DNA of 36,360 nt from an uncultured Clostridia bacterium (lineage in GTDB: Bacteria > Bacillota > Clostridia > Saccharofermentanales > Saccharofermentanaceae): contig CAMVBS010000019.1 of the NCBI GenBank assembly GCA_947165785.1, forward strand, positions 1 to 36,360, read 5' to 3'. This document shows positions 24,351-32,006 of this stretch, piece after piece. The notes beneath the pieces are model-generated. The model was given only the letters and a program-made list of their open reading frames with translations, was not told the origin of the DNA and did no database searches. Each line of letters opens with the position of its first letter. Within the stretch, counting starts at the first letter, position 1. Made by a program: the position numbers and the translations under genes.

Positions 24351-25028
24351 ATGATTATTACGCCAAAGCATGATTACGAGAACAATCGTGATTACGCACT
24401 TAGAATAGTAAGAGAGAACATTATCAATATGGAGATCAAGCCGGGAAGCTTGATCGGCGAACAGGAGATCGCAACTATGCTCAATCTCTCCAGAACGCCT
24501 GTCCATGAAGCTTTTCTTGAGTTATCCAAGTCCAAGATCATAGAGATATTCCCTCAAAAGGGATGCTTTGTCTCTTATATCGATCCGGAACTCATCAATG
24601 AGTCCCGTTTCCTGCGTAAGTGCATTGAATGCGCTGTTGTTCAGGAAGCTTGTGATGTCGCTACAGAAGCTGATATAGAAGAACTCGAAGAGACCATTAA
24701 CCTTCAGGAATTCTATAACGAAAAGAACAATGATAAGTTCCTCGAACTTGATAATGAGTTTCATAAGATCTTTTACAGGATATGCAATAAGATGCAGTGC
24801 TATTACATGGTCAGCCTTATGGCTCTTCACTTCGACCGTGTTAGAAGCCTGAGTCTTCTTGCAGTAAAGGATCATAAGATCTTGGAAGATCATAAGGCTA
24901 TCCTTGATGCAGTAAGGAACAAGGACAAGGATAAGGCTGCTGCAGCTTTCATGAAGCATATGAGCCGCTTTGATCTCGAATGGGATATCATCGCTGACAA
25001 GTACGGCGAATATATCAAAACTGAATAA
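24351..25028 (+). CDS. GntR family (FadR-type, FCD domain) transcriptional regulator
   Basis: A 225-residue DNA-binding repressor. Residues about 10-72 form the GntR winged helix (LIGEQEIATMLNLSRTPVHEAF, then the PQKGCFVSYID wing). Residues about 85-215 form the all-helical FCD effector domain with likely metal ligands in LDNEFHKIF, DHKAIL and KHMSRF. Relatives UxuR and ExuR respond to hexuronate intermediates. It is the best candidate to bind the CTAGTATACTAG sites. The GGAGG lies 18 bases before the ATG, unusually far; no better start is visible except a non-standard ATT at 24342. Confidence 0.9.
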   Translation: MIITPKHDYENNRDYALRIVRENIINMEIKPGSLIGEQEIATMLNLSRTPVHEAFLELSKSKIIEIFPQKGCFVSYIDPELINESRFLRKCIECAVVQEACDVATEADIEELEETINLQEFYNEKNNDKFLELDNEFHKIFYRICNKMQCYYMVSLMALHFDRVRSLSLLAVKDHKILEDHKAILDAVRNKDKDKAAAAFMKHMSRFDLEWDIIADKYGEYIKTE

Positions 25029-25053
25029 GAATAACACGCTTAACCATTAACTT

Positions 25054-25087
25054 AAGGGGCTGTCTCATTAGATTGAGACAGCCCCTT
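25054..25087. terminator. bidirectional terminator between GntR and radical SAM genes
   Basis: A perfect 14-bp stem (AAGGGGCTGTCTCA with its reverse complement) and 6-base loop, 25 bases after the regulator's stop codon. Confidence 0.85.
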
Positions 25088-25116
25088 GTTCTTATGCATT
25101 AAATTGTATTCTTCTA

Positions 25117-26190
25117 TCAGAAAAGAATGTCCTTAAAACAAACAAGCGGTTCATTCTTATCAAAATCCCAACTGTGGAATGAATCACCGTGACAGAAATC
25201 CTTCTCGGAACAGTTCCTGCACTTTTCATTGCAATCCGAAAGATCTCTTCTGAAGAATTCGAACTTGTTATTCCAGACCTCAGTGAAATCATCTTTAAGG
25301 ATATTTCCCTGTATGGTCTCAGGTCTTCTCTCGATATCAAGACATGCGATGATATCACCGTTGGCAGTTATGCTGGCAGTATAGATACCTGCCGTACAAA
25401 GGAAGTACCAGTCGCGAAGCTCCCTTTCATATTCATTACCGAGATAATGGCTGCATCCGTAGCAGACAGGCTCACCTGCGATCCTTTTATTTCTGATGAA
25501 TTCCATGATGTACTTCTGATCTTCAGCCGTAAGAAGGAGTTCAGGATAATCCTTTGCCCTGCCCATCGGTTCAATACCGATAACACGCCATGAATCGATA
25601 TCCATCTTATCAAAGATCTCATAAAGAGCATCAAGTTCCGTAATATTCTTATGAGTAACAACGGTAGTTACCTGGATATTCTTAAAGCCTCCCTCTTCAA
25701 TGAGGTTATTAATACCCTGCATTGCCTTCTTATAACCGCCAGGTGTTCTTCTGAAGGCATCATGTGTTTCCTCAAGTCCGTCGATACTTATGGAAATGGT
25801 CCTCATTCCTGCCATACGGAGCTTATGGGCACATTCCTTATCGATCAGGGTACCGTTACTTGTCATACCCCAGCTGAAGCCGAGTTTATGAGCATATCCA
25901 AGTATCTCGAAAAACTCTTTCCTTAAAAGAGGCTCACCGCCCGTAACACAGATCATCTTGTCACCTGTGCCAAAGTCCTTCTTAACCTTATCAAGGAAAG
26001 TCTTATAGACTTCTACCGGAAGTTCTTCGGACTTCACTTCACCGCAGCGGCTTCCGCAATGAATGCAGTTCTCGTTACAGCGCATCGTAAGTTCAAGAAA
26101 CAGATTACGAAGCCTTGGCTTGGAAAACAAAGACTTACGGTACTCCATAAGCTCTGTCATATGATTACGCTTGATCTCAACGTCGAACAT
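25117..26190 (-). CDS. radical SAM/SPASM enzyme, rSAM/lipoprotein system
   Basis: A 357-residue iron-sulfur enzyme. The [4Fe-4S]-SAM cluster motif is C38xxxC42xxC45 (in TMRCNENCIHC), with GGEP at 84-87 for SAM binding. A C-terminal SPASM region holds C265, C283, C320xxxC324xxC327, C333 and C351 for further clusters; C243xxC246 is an extra pair. SPASM enzymes commonly modify peptides. Its start lies 2 bases after the stop of a small lipoprotein with YGPPTDY repeats, the probable substrate. This pairing matches the described but functionally uncharacterised rSAM/lipoprotein systems of Bacteroidetes, as I recall them. The actual modification is unknown. Confidence 0.9.
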   Translation of the reverse strand: MFDVEIKRNHMTELMEYRKSLFSKPRLRNLFLELTMRCNENCIHCGSRCGEVKSEELPVEVYKTFLDKVKKDFGTGDKMICVTGGEPLLRKEFFEILGYAHKLGFSWGMTSNGTLIDKECAHKLRMAGMRTISISIDGLEETHDAFRRTPGGYKKAMQGINNLIEEGGFKNIQVTTVVTHKNITELDALYEIFDKMDIDSWRVIGIEPMGRAKDYPELLLTAEDQKYIMEFIRNKRIAGEPVCYGCSHYLGNEYERELRDWYFLCTAGIYTASITANGDIIACLDIERRPETIQGNILKDDFTEVWNNKFEFFRRDLSDCNEKCRNCSEKDFCHGDSFHSWDFDKNEPLVCFKDILF

Positions 26191-26192
26191 TA

Positions 26193-26498
26193 TCAGTCTT
26201 CTCCCTCGCTGACATCCGTCTCTTCGTAATCAGTCGGTGGGCCATAAACACCTGTGACCTCGTCATCACCTGGTTCATAGTCAGTCGGTGGTCCATATAC
26301 ATCCGCTATCGGTTCATCCACATCATAATCTATAGGTGCACCGTATTCAGTCTGCGGTCTTTCACTGGTAAATTCAGTCTCCTCTTTGGTCCTGACCGCA
26401 GGATCATCATTCTTGTCCTCCGGAGGGATACAACCTGTTAAACCCATTGCCATTGCAAACGAAGCAGCGATCAATGCTGTTGCCTTTGTTTTTTTCAT
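26193..26498 (-). CDS. small repeat lipoprotein, probable radical SAM substrate
   Basis: A 101-residue protein with a lipoprotein signal peptide (lipobox LTGC, C23), a short acidic linker and three repeats: YGAPIDY (52-58), YGPPTDY (68-74) and YGPPTDY (85-91), spaced 16-17 residues apart with acidic linkers. It would be anchored outside the membrane with repeats exposed. The repeats have conserved Tyr, Gly, Pro and Asp, suitable targets for crosslinking or epimerisation by the adjacent enzyme; this is inference. GGAG precedes the ATG. It starts 20 bases after the preceding ligase gene. Confidence 0.85.
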   Translation of the reverse strand: MKKTKATALIAASFAMAMGLTGCIPPEDKNDDPAVRTKEETEFTSERPQTEYGAPIDYDVDEPIADVYGPPTDYEPGDDEVTGVYGPPTDYEETDVSEGED

Positions 26499-26518
26499 TA
26501 CCTTTCTCCTTATTCTCT

Positions 26519-27754
26519 TTATTCGTATCTTTCATCGATCACTCTCTTGGTCTTCTTCTCAGACCTTGGGAGCAGACCGAGTTCAACGACTTTAACAATA
26601 GGTGTAAAACCGATCTTTGACTTAACGGACTCAGCGATCTTCTTACCGAGAGCATCAAAATCATATTCGCCCGTAGTCTCGACATATATTCTCATTGTAT
26701 CACGTCCGTCCAGATGCGATATCCTGATCTGATATTCACTGGAAAGTTCAGGGAATGTCTTCAGTACTTCCTCGATCTGTTTAGGGAATACATTAACGCC
26801 CTTGATCTTCATCATGTCATCCGTTCTTCCCTGGATGACATCAATCCTCGGGAACTTGGAACCGCACGGACACTCACCAGGGATTATCCTTGAAAGGTCA
26901 TGAGTTCTGTAACGGATAAGAGGAGCACCTTCCTTAACAAGAGTAGTGATGACGATCTCGCCCCACTCACCGTCAGGAACAGGTTTAAGGGTCTCAGGAT
27001 CGATGATCTCAAGATAGATGAAATCATCCCAATAGTGCATACCCGTATCGTATTTACAATTGATGCCGATTCCCGGACCATAGATCTCAGTAAGTCCATA
27101 TATATCGTAAAGTTCGATGCCAAGTTCAGTCTTTATCCTCTGGCGCATCTTCTCACCCCAGCGCTCGGATCCGATGACACCTTTCTTAAGACATATCTTA
27201 TCCTTAATCCCTCTCTTCTCTATCTCTTCAGCAAGAAGGAGAGCATATGATGATGTAGCACATAAAACAGTAGACTTCATATCCATCATCATCTGAAGCT
27301 GCTTATCGGTATTGCCAGGGCCCATAGGAATAGCCATAGCTCCGAGTTTCTCACAGCCTGCCTGAAAACCGATACCTGCTGTCCAAAGTCCATAGCCCGG
27401 AGTAATGTGGATCCTGTCTTTATTGGTAATACCTGCAAATTCATAGCAACGGGCAAACATAGTAGCCCAATCCTCTACATCCTTGGCTGTATAAGGAATG
27501 ATGACAGGAAGACCTGTTGTTCCGGAAGAAGAATGGATTCGGACGATCTGATCTTCAGGAGCAGTCATGAGGCCGAGAGGATACGCTTCTCTTAAGTCAT
27601 TTTTCTCTGAGAACGGAAGTGACAGAAAATCATCGACGGTCTTAACTTCACTTACGCCTGCATCTTTAAGTTTTTTACCGTAAAAGCTGCCGGCCTTCTC
27701 CAAAGCCTTGATCCTGTCATTTACCTGAAGCAGTTGCTTTTCACTAATTTGCAT
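26519..27754 (-). CDS. paaK: phenylacetate-CoA ligase (PaaK-like)
   Basis: A 411-residue adenylate-forming enzyme that activates aryl-acetic acids as CoA thioesters with ATP, or runs backwards to make ATP from arylacetyl-CoA. The AMP-binding P-loop is RIHSSSGTTGLPVIIPYT; also visible are YDIYGLTEIYGPG, RYRTHDLSRI and the C-terminal lysine region PRSEKKTKRV. Length is slightly short of the usual 430. It is first gene of the unit with the lipoprotein and radical SAM genes. Its other logical partner is iorAB at 29540-31923, which makes arylacetyl-CoA. Confidence 0.92.
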   Translation of the reverse strand: MQISEKQLLQVNDRIKALEKAGSFYGKKLKDAGVSEVKTVDDFLSLPFSEKNDLREAYPLGLMTAPEDQIVRIHSSSGTTGLPVIIPYTAKDVEDWATMFARCYEFAGITNKDRIHITPGYGLWTAGIGFQAGCEKLGAMAIPMGPGNTDKQLQMMMDMKSTVLCATSSYALLLAEEIEKRGIKDKICLKKGVIGSERWGEKMRQRIKTELGIELYDIYGLTEIYGPGIGINCKYDTGMHYWDDFIYLEIIDPETLKPVPDGEWGEIVITTLVKEGAPLIRYRTHDLSRIIPGECPCGSKFPRIDVIQGRTDDMMKIKGVNVFPKQIEEVLKTFPELSSEYQIRISHLDGRDTMRIYVETTGEYDFDALGKKIAESVKSKIGFTPIVKVVELGLLPRSEKKTKRVIDERYE

Positions 27755-27794
27755 ATGATATACCTTCCCATCCTTCTAATTCGTTTTAGGGCTC

Positions 27795-27822
27795 ATTGTT
27801 TTTGTGCCCAAGACAATTATAA
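27795..27822 (+). promoter_or_regulatory. promoter of the zinc-ribbon membrane protein gene
   Basis: TTGTTT (27795-27800), 16 bases, TATAAT (27817-27822). Start near 27829, so the in-frame ATG there is not the translation start. Confidence 0.65.
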
Positions 27823-27864
27823 TATTATTTGTATAATTTTTTAAATCTTTTATGGAGAAGATAT

Positions 27865-29082
27865 ATGGCTACACTTTGTAAGAACTGCGGACACACTCTT
27901 ATTTTCGATCCGATCTCACAAAAAATGGAATGCGAAGCCTGCGGAAGTTCATTTCTTCCTGAGGAGATAGAAGCCGAAAGTAAGCAATACAGACAAGATG
28001 AGAAGATCGAATCGATGGAAGAGATCTATGGTCAGAAAGACGCTGATTTCATCGATTGTTATGTTTATACATGCAGTCAGTGCGGCGGTGAGATAATCAT
28101 AAACGGAACCGAAGCATCAACGAACTGCATTTATTGCGGAAAGCCTAACGTTGTATTCAGCAGGATCGCAAGACAGAAGGCACCGGAGGTTATCCTTCCT
28201 TTTTCCATCTCCAAGGAAAAGGCATTGGAGCTGGTTAGAAATAGGGTCAACAAAGGTTTGTTCATCCCTAAGGAAATAAAGAACTTCACTGTTGACAGTG
28301 TAAGAGGAATCTACATCCCTTATTGGATAATAAATGCTTCGTATACTGATTCCGTTGTTATCCAGGGAACGGTAAAACGAGGAAAGAGCAGTACTACGAG
28401 ATACTACGGACGTGCAGGTAAACTTAATCTTCACAACATTCCTTTTGATGCATCCACTACTCTTTCCGATGAGAGCAGCCAAAGGCTTGAGCCATTCGAT
28501 CTTAAAGGTCTTAAGGATTTCGATGAGGATTATCTTGCAGGCTTCTATTCGAATATCTCGGATGTAAAATACGGAGAACTCAGAAGAAATGCATTTAAAA
28601 GAGCAAAGGAGTATTTTGATGAGGAAGCAATGAATGATGTTAAGGGCGCGTCCTCCAAAAAAATAGTCTCCTCGCTTCCATCATTATCCGTCGATAACAA
28701 GATGAGTTACGCTATGCTTCCTGCATGGTTTATAACTTTTGACTACAAAGGCAAGCATAACACCATCCTCGTTAACGGCGATACAGGAAAGATCGTATGC
28801 GGACTTCCGTGGAACAAAGCACTTTTTTATACAATGCTGGTCATTTTATCCATACTTTTGACGGTTGCATTTTTCTTTGTATTTAAATTTACTTTTCCGT
28901 ATATATTCTCCAGCAGGCATTCCTCATCAAATAACGATAATGGAAAACTGATCATCGGTCTTATAGCAGGAACGGTCGCTTTGTTCGTAACAGGAGTTCA
29001 TAAGATAAGAAAAGTTGTTAAGAATATCAACCTTACACAGGATAAGGATATATTCAATTTCACAAAGAAGAGGCAGGAGTGA
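27865..29082 (+). CDS. zinc-ribbon membrane protein of unknown function
   Basis: A 405-residue protein starting at the ATG at 27865 (GGAGAAG upstream). It has two zinc ribbons: CKNC with CEAC (about residues 5-28) and CSQC with CIYC (about 71-93), resembling TFIIB-type ribbons. A long soluble middle domain follows (about 105-315), then two membrane segments (about 323-345 and 362-380). Such proteins are common hypotheticals in Clostridia. It is followed 6 bases later by another membrane-anchored hypothetical gene, probably in the same operon. Confidence 0.8.
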   Translation: MATLCKNCGHTLIFDPISQKMECEACGSSFLPEEIEAESKQYRQDEKIESMEEIYGQKDADFIDCYVYTCSQCGGEIIINGTEASTNCIYCGKPNVVFSRIARQKAPEVILPFSISKEKALELVRNRVNKGLFIPKEIKNFTVDSVRGIYIPYWIINASYTDSVVIQGTVKRGKSSTTRYYGRAGKLNLHNIPFDASTTLSDESSQRLEPFDLKGLKDFDEDYLAGFYSNISDVKYGELRRNAFKRAKEYFDEEAMNDVKGASSKKIVSSLPSLSVDNKMSYAMLPAWFITFDYKGKHNTILVNGDTGKIVCGLPWNKALFYTMLVILSILLTVAFFFVFKFTFPYIFSSRHSSSNNDNGKLIIGLIAGTVALFVTGVHKIRKVVKNINLTQDKDIFNFTKKRQE

Positions 29083-29088
29083 CAGATT

Positions 29089-29529
29089 ATGGGATTTTTT
29101 GCATTTTTATTCGGAAGTGCCCTTGGATGCGGACTTGCCTTTTGGATATGCGCGACATTACTCGACAAATCAAATAATATCGGAGACAGCCATGGTTCCT
29201 CAAAGGACTATTTGGCAACAGCAGTTTTCACGGAAAGAATGGACAGACTGTCCAAAGAAGACAGGCAGTCTTTCTCTGCAAGATATGCAAGAGATATATC
29301 TGACTACTCCGCACAACCATCTGACAATGAACAGGTCAGAAGACTTACTGCTGATGAGCTCGAGTATTACAAGATAAAAAAAGCCGAAAACTTGAGAAAT
29401 CCGAATGCTGATAGGAATAAACCTATAGATGACATGGAATCGGAATTTGAAAAATGGGAGAAACAAAATATGGACCAGGGATCAAACACCCAGCCCATAT
29501 TTAAGCCACTGGACAATAACAGATTCTGA
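29089..29529 (+). CDS. N-terminally anchored hypothetical protein
   Basis: A 146-residue protein with one N-terminal hydrophobic segment (about 2-24, glycine-containing) and a long hydrophilic, charged tail. No family recognised. Its gene sits 6 bases after the zinc-ribbon gene. Its end is 10 bases from the convergent iorB end. Confidence 0.65.
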   Translation: MGFFAFLFGSALGCGLAFWICATLLDKSNNIGDSHGSSKDYLATAVFTERMDRLSKEDRQSFSARYARDISDYSAQPSDNEQVRRLTADELEYYKIKKAENLRNPNADRNKPIDDMESEFEKWEKQNMDQGSNTQPIFKPLDNNRF

Positions 29530-29539
29530 AAGACTCGGA

Positions 29540-30121
29540 TCAATCAACGTATTCCAAAGCCCGAATGTTCATCTCAACGAACTCGGGCTTTACTTTTGCC
29601 TTCATCGCTTCGATGATATCCTGATGTGTAATGTTTCCCAGGAAACCGTTCTTGGAGGCAGCTCCGAGAAGTATCATATTCATTGCCTTGGGATTTCCGA
29701 TATCCTTAACAGCCTTCTCTGTATCAACGACCTTAAGCGAAGAGATAATATCAAGTGATCTAAGATAATCAGTCATATCGGAACCCTTGTAATCAGATCC
29801 GACCAAAGCAGCCGTTACAGGCATTACAGGACGATCACTTGTTATAACCGCTCCGCCCTTTTTAAGGAACGGAAGCATCCTTACCGTTTCAGAAGGTTCA
29901 AAGCCGATGATGAGATCTGCTTCGCCTTCTCCGATCAAAGGAGAAACAACATCATCACCGATCCTTAAATGACTGAATACGCTTCCGCCCTTCTGAGCCA
30001 TACCGATCGTCTCAGCTGACATTACCTTCATTCCTTTGTTCATGGCAGCTGCCGCAACAAGTTTTGAAGCCAAGACCGTTCCCTGGCCTCCGACACCGCA
30101 CAATACTATATTTGTACTCAT
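29540..30121 (-). CDS. iorB: indolepyruvate:ferredoxin oxidoreductase, beta subunit
   Basis: A 193-residue gamma-type domain of 2-oxoacid:ferredoxin oxidoreductases. It begins STNIVLCGVGGQGTVLASK, the standard start of the family, with AETIGMAQKGGSVFSHLRIG following. It works with IorA to turn aryl pyruvates (from Trp, Phe, Tyr) into arylacetyl-CoA, reducing ferredoxin. I start it at the ATG at 30121, which overlaps the iorA stop as ATGA and has GGAGG upstream; a longer in-frame start at 30181 lies inside iorA. Confidence 0.94.
   Translation of the reverse strand: MSTNIVLCGVGGQGTVLASKLVAAAAMNKGMKVMSAETIGMAQKGGSVFSHLRIGDDVVSPLIGEGEADLIIGFEPSETVRMLPFLKKGGAVITSDRPVMPVTAALVGSDYKGSDMTDYLRSLDIISSLKVVDTEKAVKDIGNPKAMNMILLGAASKNGFLGNITHQDIIEAMKAKVKPEFVEMNIRALEYVD
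29556..29591 (+). terminator. possible terminator reading out of the 29089 gene
   Basis: AAAGCCCGA pairs with TCGGGCTTT, with an inner GTTC/GAAC, followed by ACTTTT. It lies inside the last codons of convergent iorB. Confidence 0.4.
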
Positions 30122-31923
30122 CTTGTAATAACCTCCGATCCGATCGCATCTGCAGGACATATCTGTGAACAAAGACCGCAACCGTTACAAAGCGAACTGT
30201 CGATGACTACCCTTCCGTCTTTTATGACGATACCCGGGCATCCGATCTCCTTAACACACATCCTGCAATCAACGCACTTATCCGTATCGACCTTACAGAC
30301 ATTCTGCGGTCTGAAGATCATAGCGCAAGGACTTGAGAAGATGATCGCCTTAACACCCTTGCGTGATGCCATTTCCTTAACAGTTTCAACTGCATCATCA
30401 AGTTTTAGCGGATCTATCACGGCAATATCACTGATACCGATTCCTTCAAGCACCTTTTTGATATCGACCTTGGCCGTGATCTCTCCCATCATGGTCTTTC
30501 CGGTACCCGGATGAGGCTGGTGTCCTGTCATGGCAGTCGTGGAATTATCAAGGATAACAAGAGTCATGTCGGCTCCGTTATATACGGCGTTAACGGCTCC
30601 GGTAATCGCGGATGCAAAGAATGTGGAATCGCCTACGAAGGCAAAGCACTTTGTGTTGGGTTCTATCCTTCCTACACCCTGAGCGATGTTGACACCTGCA
30701 CCCATACAAAGACATGTGTCACACATATCAAGAGGCATCGCATTACCGAGTGTATAGCATCCGATATCACCTGCAAAGAGCGTCTTTTGACCCTTCATTG
30801 CTTTCTTTACTGCATAGAACGAAGCCCTGTGAGGACAACCTGCACAAAGTACCGGAGGTCTTACCGGAAGTTCCGGCGCATTATCTGCCTTGGAGGACTT
30901 GTCCTCTTTCAAACCAAGGAATGCATATATCTGGTGCTTAACGTCATCTCTTAAGTTTTCTCCGGAAAGCTTAACGTCATCCGTCATCTTTCCTCTGATG
31001 ACTGTCTTTAAGCCGTATTTGCCGCAGACTGATATGAGGGCACGTTCGATAACCGGATCAAGTTCCTCGATACAGAGGACTTCCTTCTTGTCCTTTAGAA
31101 ACTCATAGGCGAGCTTTTCAGGAAACGGGAACGGAGTCGATATCTTAAGTACAGACGGCTTGTTCTTAAGAGATTTCAAAGTCTCGACCGTATTGGCGTA
31201 ACTTATGCCGTGGGTAGCGATACCGAGCTTAAGATCGCCATCGATGATCTTATTGCGCTCATAAGATGAGAACTCATCTGAGATCTTCCTGTTGCGTTCT
31301 TCGATAAGAGCGTGATTACGGTTTGAAAGCTTTGGGAAGATTACCCAGCGCTTGGAATCCTTGATAAAACCTTCCGGTTTGTTCACAAATATCTCGTCCG
31401 CAACCTTGACCGAAGAATAAGCATGGCAGATCCTTGTAGTCGGCCTGAAGAATACCGGTGTCTTATGTTTTCGAGAAAAAGCAAAAGCCTCTATGATCAT
31501 GTCGTATGCTTCCTGCGGAGAGGAAGGATCAAAGCAAGGTATCTTCGAAAACATCGCGAATGTCCTAGTGTCCTGCTCCGTCTGGGAGGATATCGGACCC
31601 GGGTCATCAGCTACCATCACAACCATTGCGCCTTTGATTCCGACATACTCAAGACTCATCAAAGGATCGGATGCAACATTCAATCCGACCTGCTTCATGG
31701 TTACCATAACGTTAGCACCGCAATATGCGGCACCTGCAGCTACTTCCATTGCAGCCTTCTCGTTAACGGACCATTCGACATAAACATCGTCATCACGAAA
31801 CTTCGCTACCGTTTCCAAGACTTCCGTAGAAGGAGTACCCGGATATCCGGCCACCAGATTAAGACCCGCCGCAATAGCGCCTTTGGCGATGGCCTCATTA
31901 CCCATTAAAAATTCCTGTGCCAT
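30118..31923 (-). CDS. iorA: indolepyruvate:ferredoxin oxidoreductase, alpha subunit
   Basis: A 601-residue thiamine diphosphate- and iron-sulfur-dependent enzyme. It carries the pyrimidine-binding domain at the N-terminus (MGNEAIAKGAIAAG, YPGTPSTEV), the thiamine-binding core GDIGCYTLGN...FVGDSTFFASA...LDNSTTAMTGHQ, and a C-terminal two-cluster ferredoxin domain (CVDCRMC...GCPG and CNGCGLCSQICP). It decarboxylates aryl pyruvates to arylacetyl-CoA. Length is usual. It is the first gene of the iorAB operon; the divergent ABC-2 gene starts 83 bases away. Confidence 0.95.
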   Translation of the reverse strand: MAQEFLMGNEAIAKGAIAAGLNLVAGYPGTPSTEVLETVAKFRDDDVYVEWSVNEKAAMEVAAGAAYCGANVMVTMKQVGLNVASDPLMSLEYVGIKGAMVVMVADDPGPISSQTEQDTRTFAMFSKIPCFDPSSPQEAYDMIIEAFAFSRKHKTPVFFRPTTRICHAYSSVKVADEIFVNKPEGFIKDSKRWVIFPKLSNRNHALIEERNRKISDEFSSYERNKIIDGDLKLGIATHGISYANTVETLKSLKNKPSVLKISTPFPFPEKLAYEFLKDKKEVLCIEELDPVIERALISVCGKYGLKTVIRGKMTDDVKLSGENLRDDVKHQIYAFLGLKEDKSSKADNAPELPVRPPVLCAGCPHRASFYAVKKAMKGQKTLFAGDIGCYTLGNAMPLDMCDTCLCMGAGVNIAQGVGRIEPNTKCFAFVGDSTFFASAITGAVNAVYNGADMTLVILDNSTTAMTGHQPHPGTGKTMMGEITAKVDIKKVLEGIGISDIAVIDPLKLDDAVETVKEMASRKGVKAIIFSSPCAMIFRPQNVCKVDTDKCVDCRMCVKEIGCPGIVIKDGRVVIDSSLCNGCGLCSQICPADAIGSEVITR

Positions 31924-31970
31924 ATTAGTCCCCTGTAAAATTTAATAATCTTTTAATTCTCTTAAATAAT

Positions 31971-32000
31971 TTACTTTACGAGTAATTATTATAGTATAAT
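31971..32000 (+). promoter_or_regulatory. promoter placing transcription start at the ATG (leaderless)
   Basis: TATAAT at 31995-32000 ends 6 bases before the ATG at 32007; a weak -35 (TTACTT, 31971-31976) lies 18 bases upstream. No ribosome binding site exists in this space. Confidence 0.6.
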
Positions 32001-32006
32001 TTCAAC

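Noticed and set aside
26193..26498. The repeats in the small lipoprotein as a CRISPR or DNA-level repeat array
   Set aside because: The repetition is at the protein level, in frame, with only three units and differing codons; no spacers or direct DNA repeats of CRISPR type.
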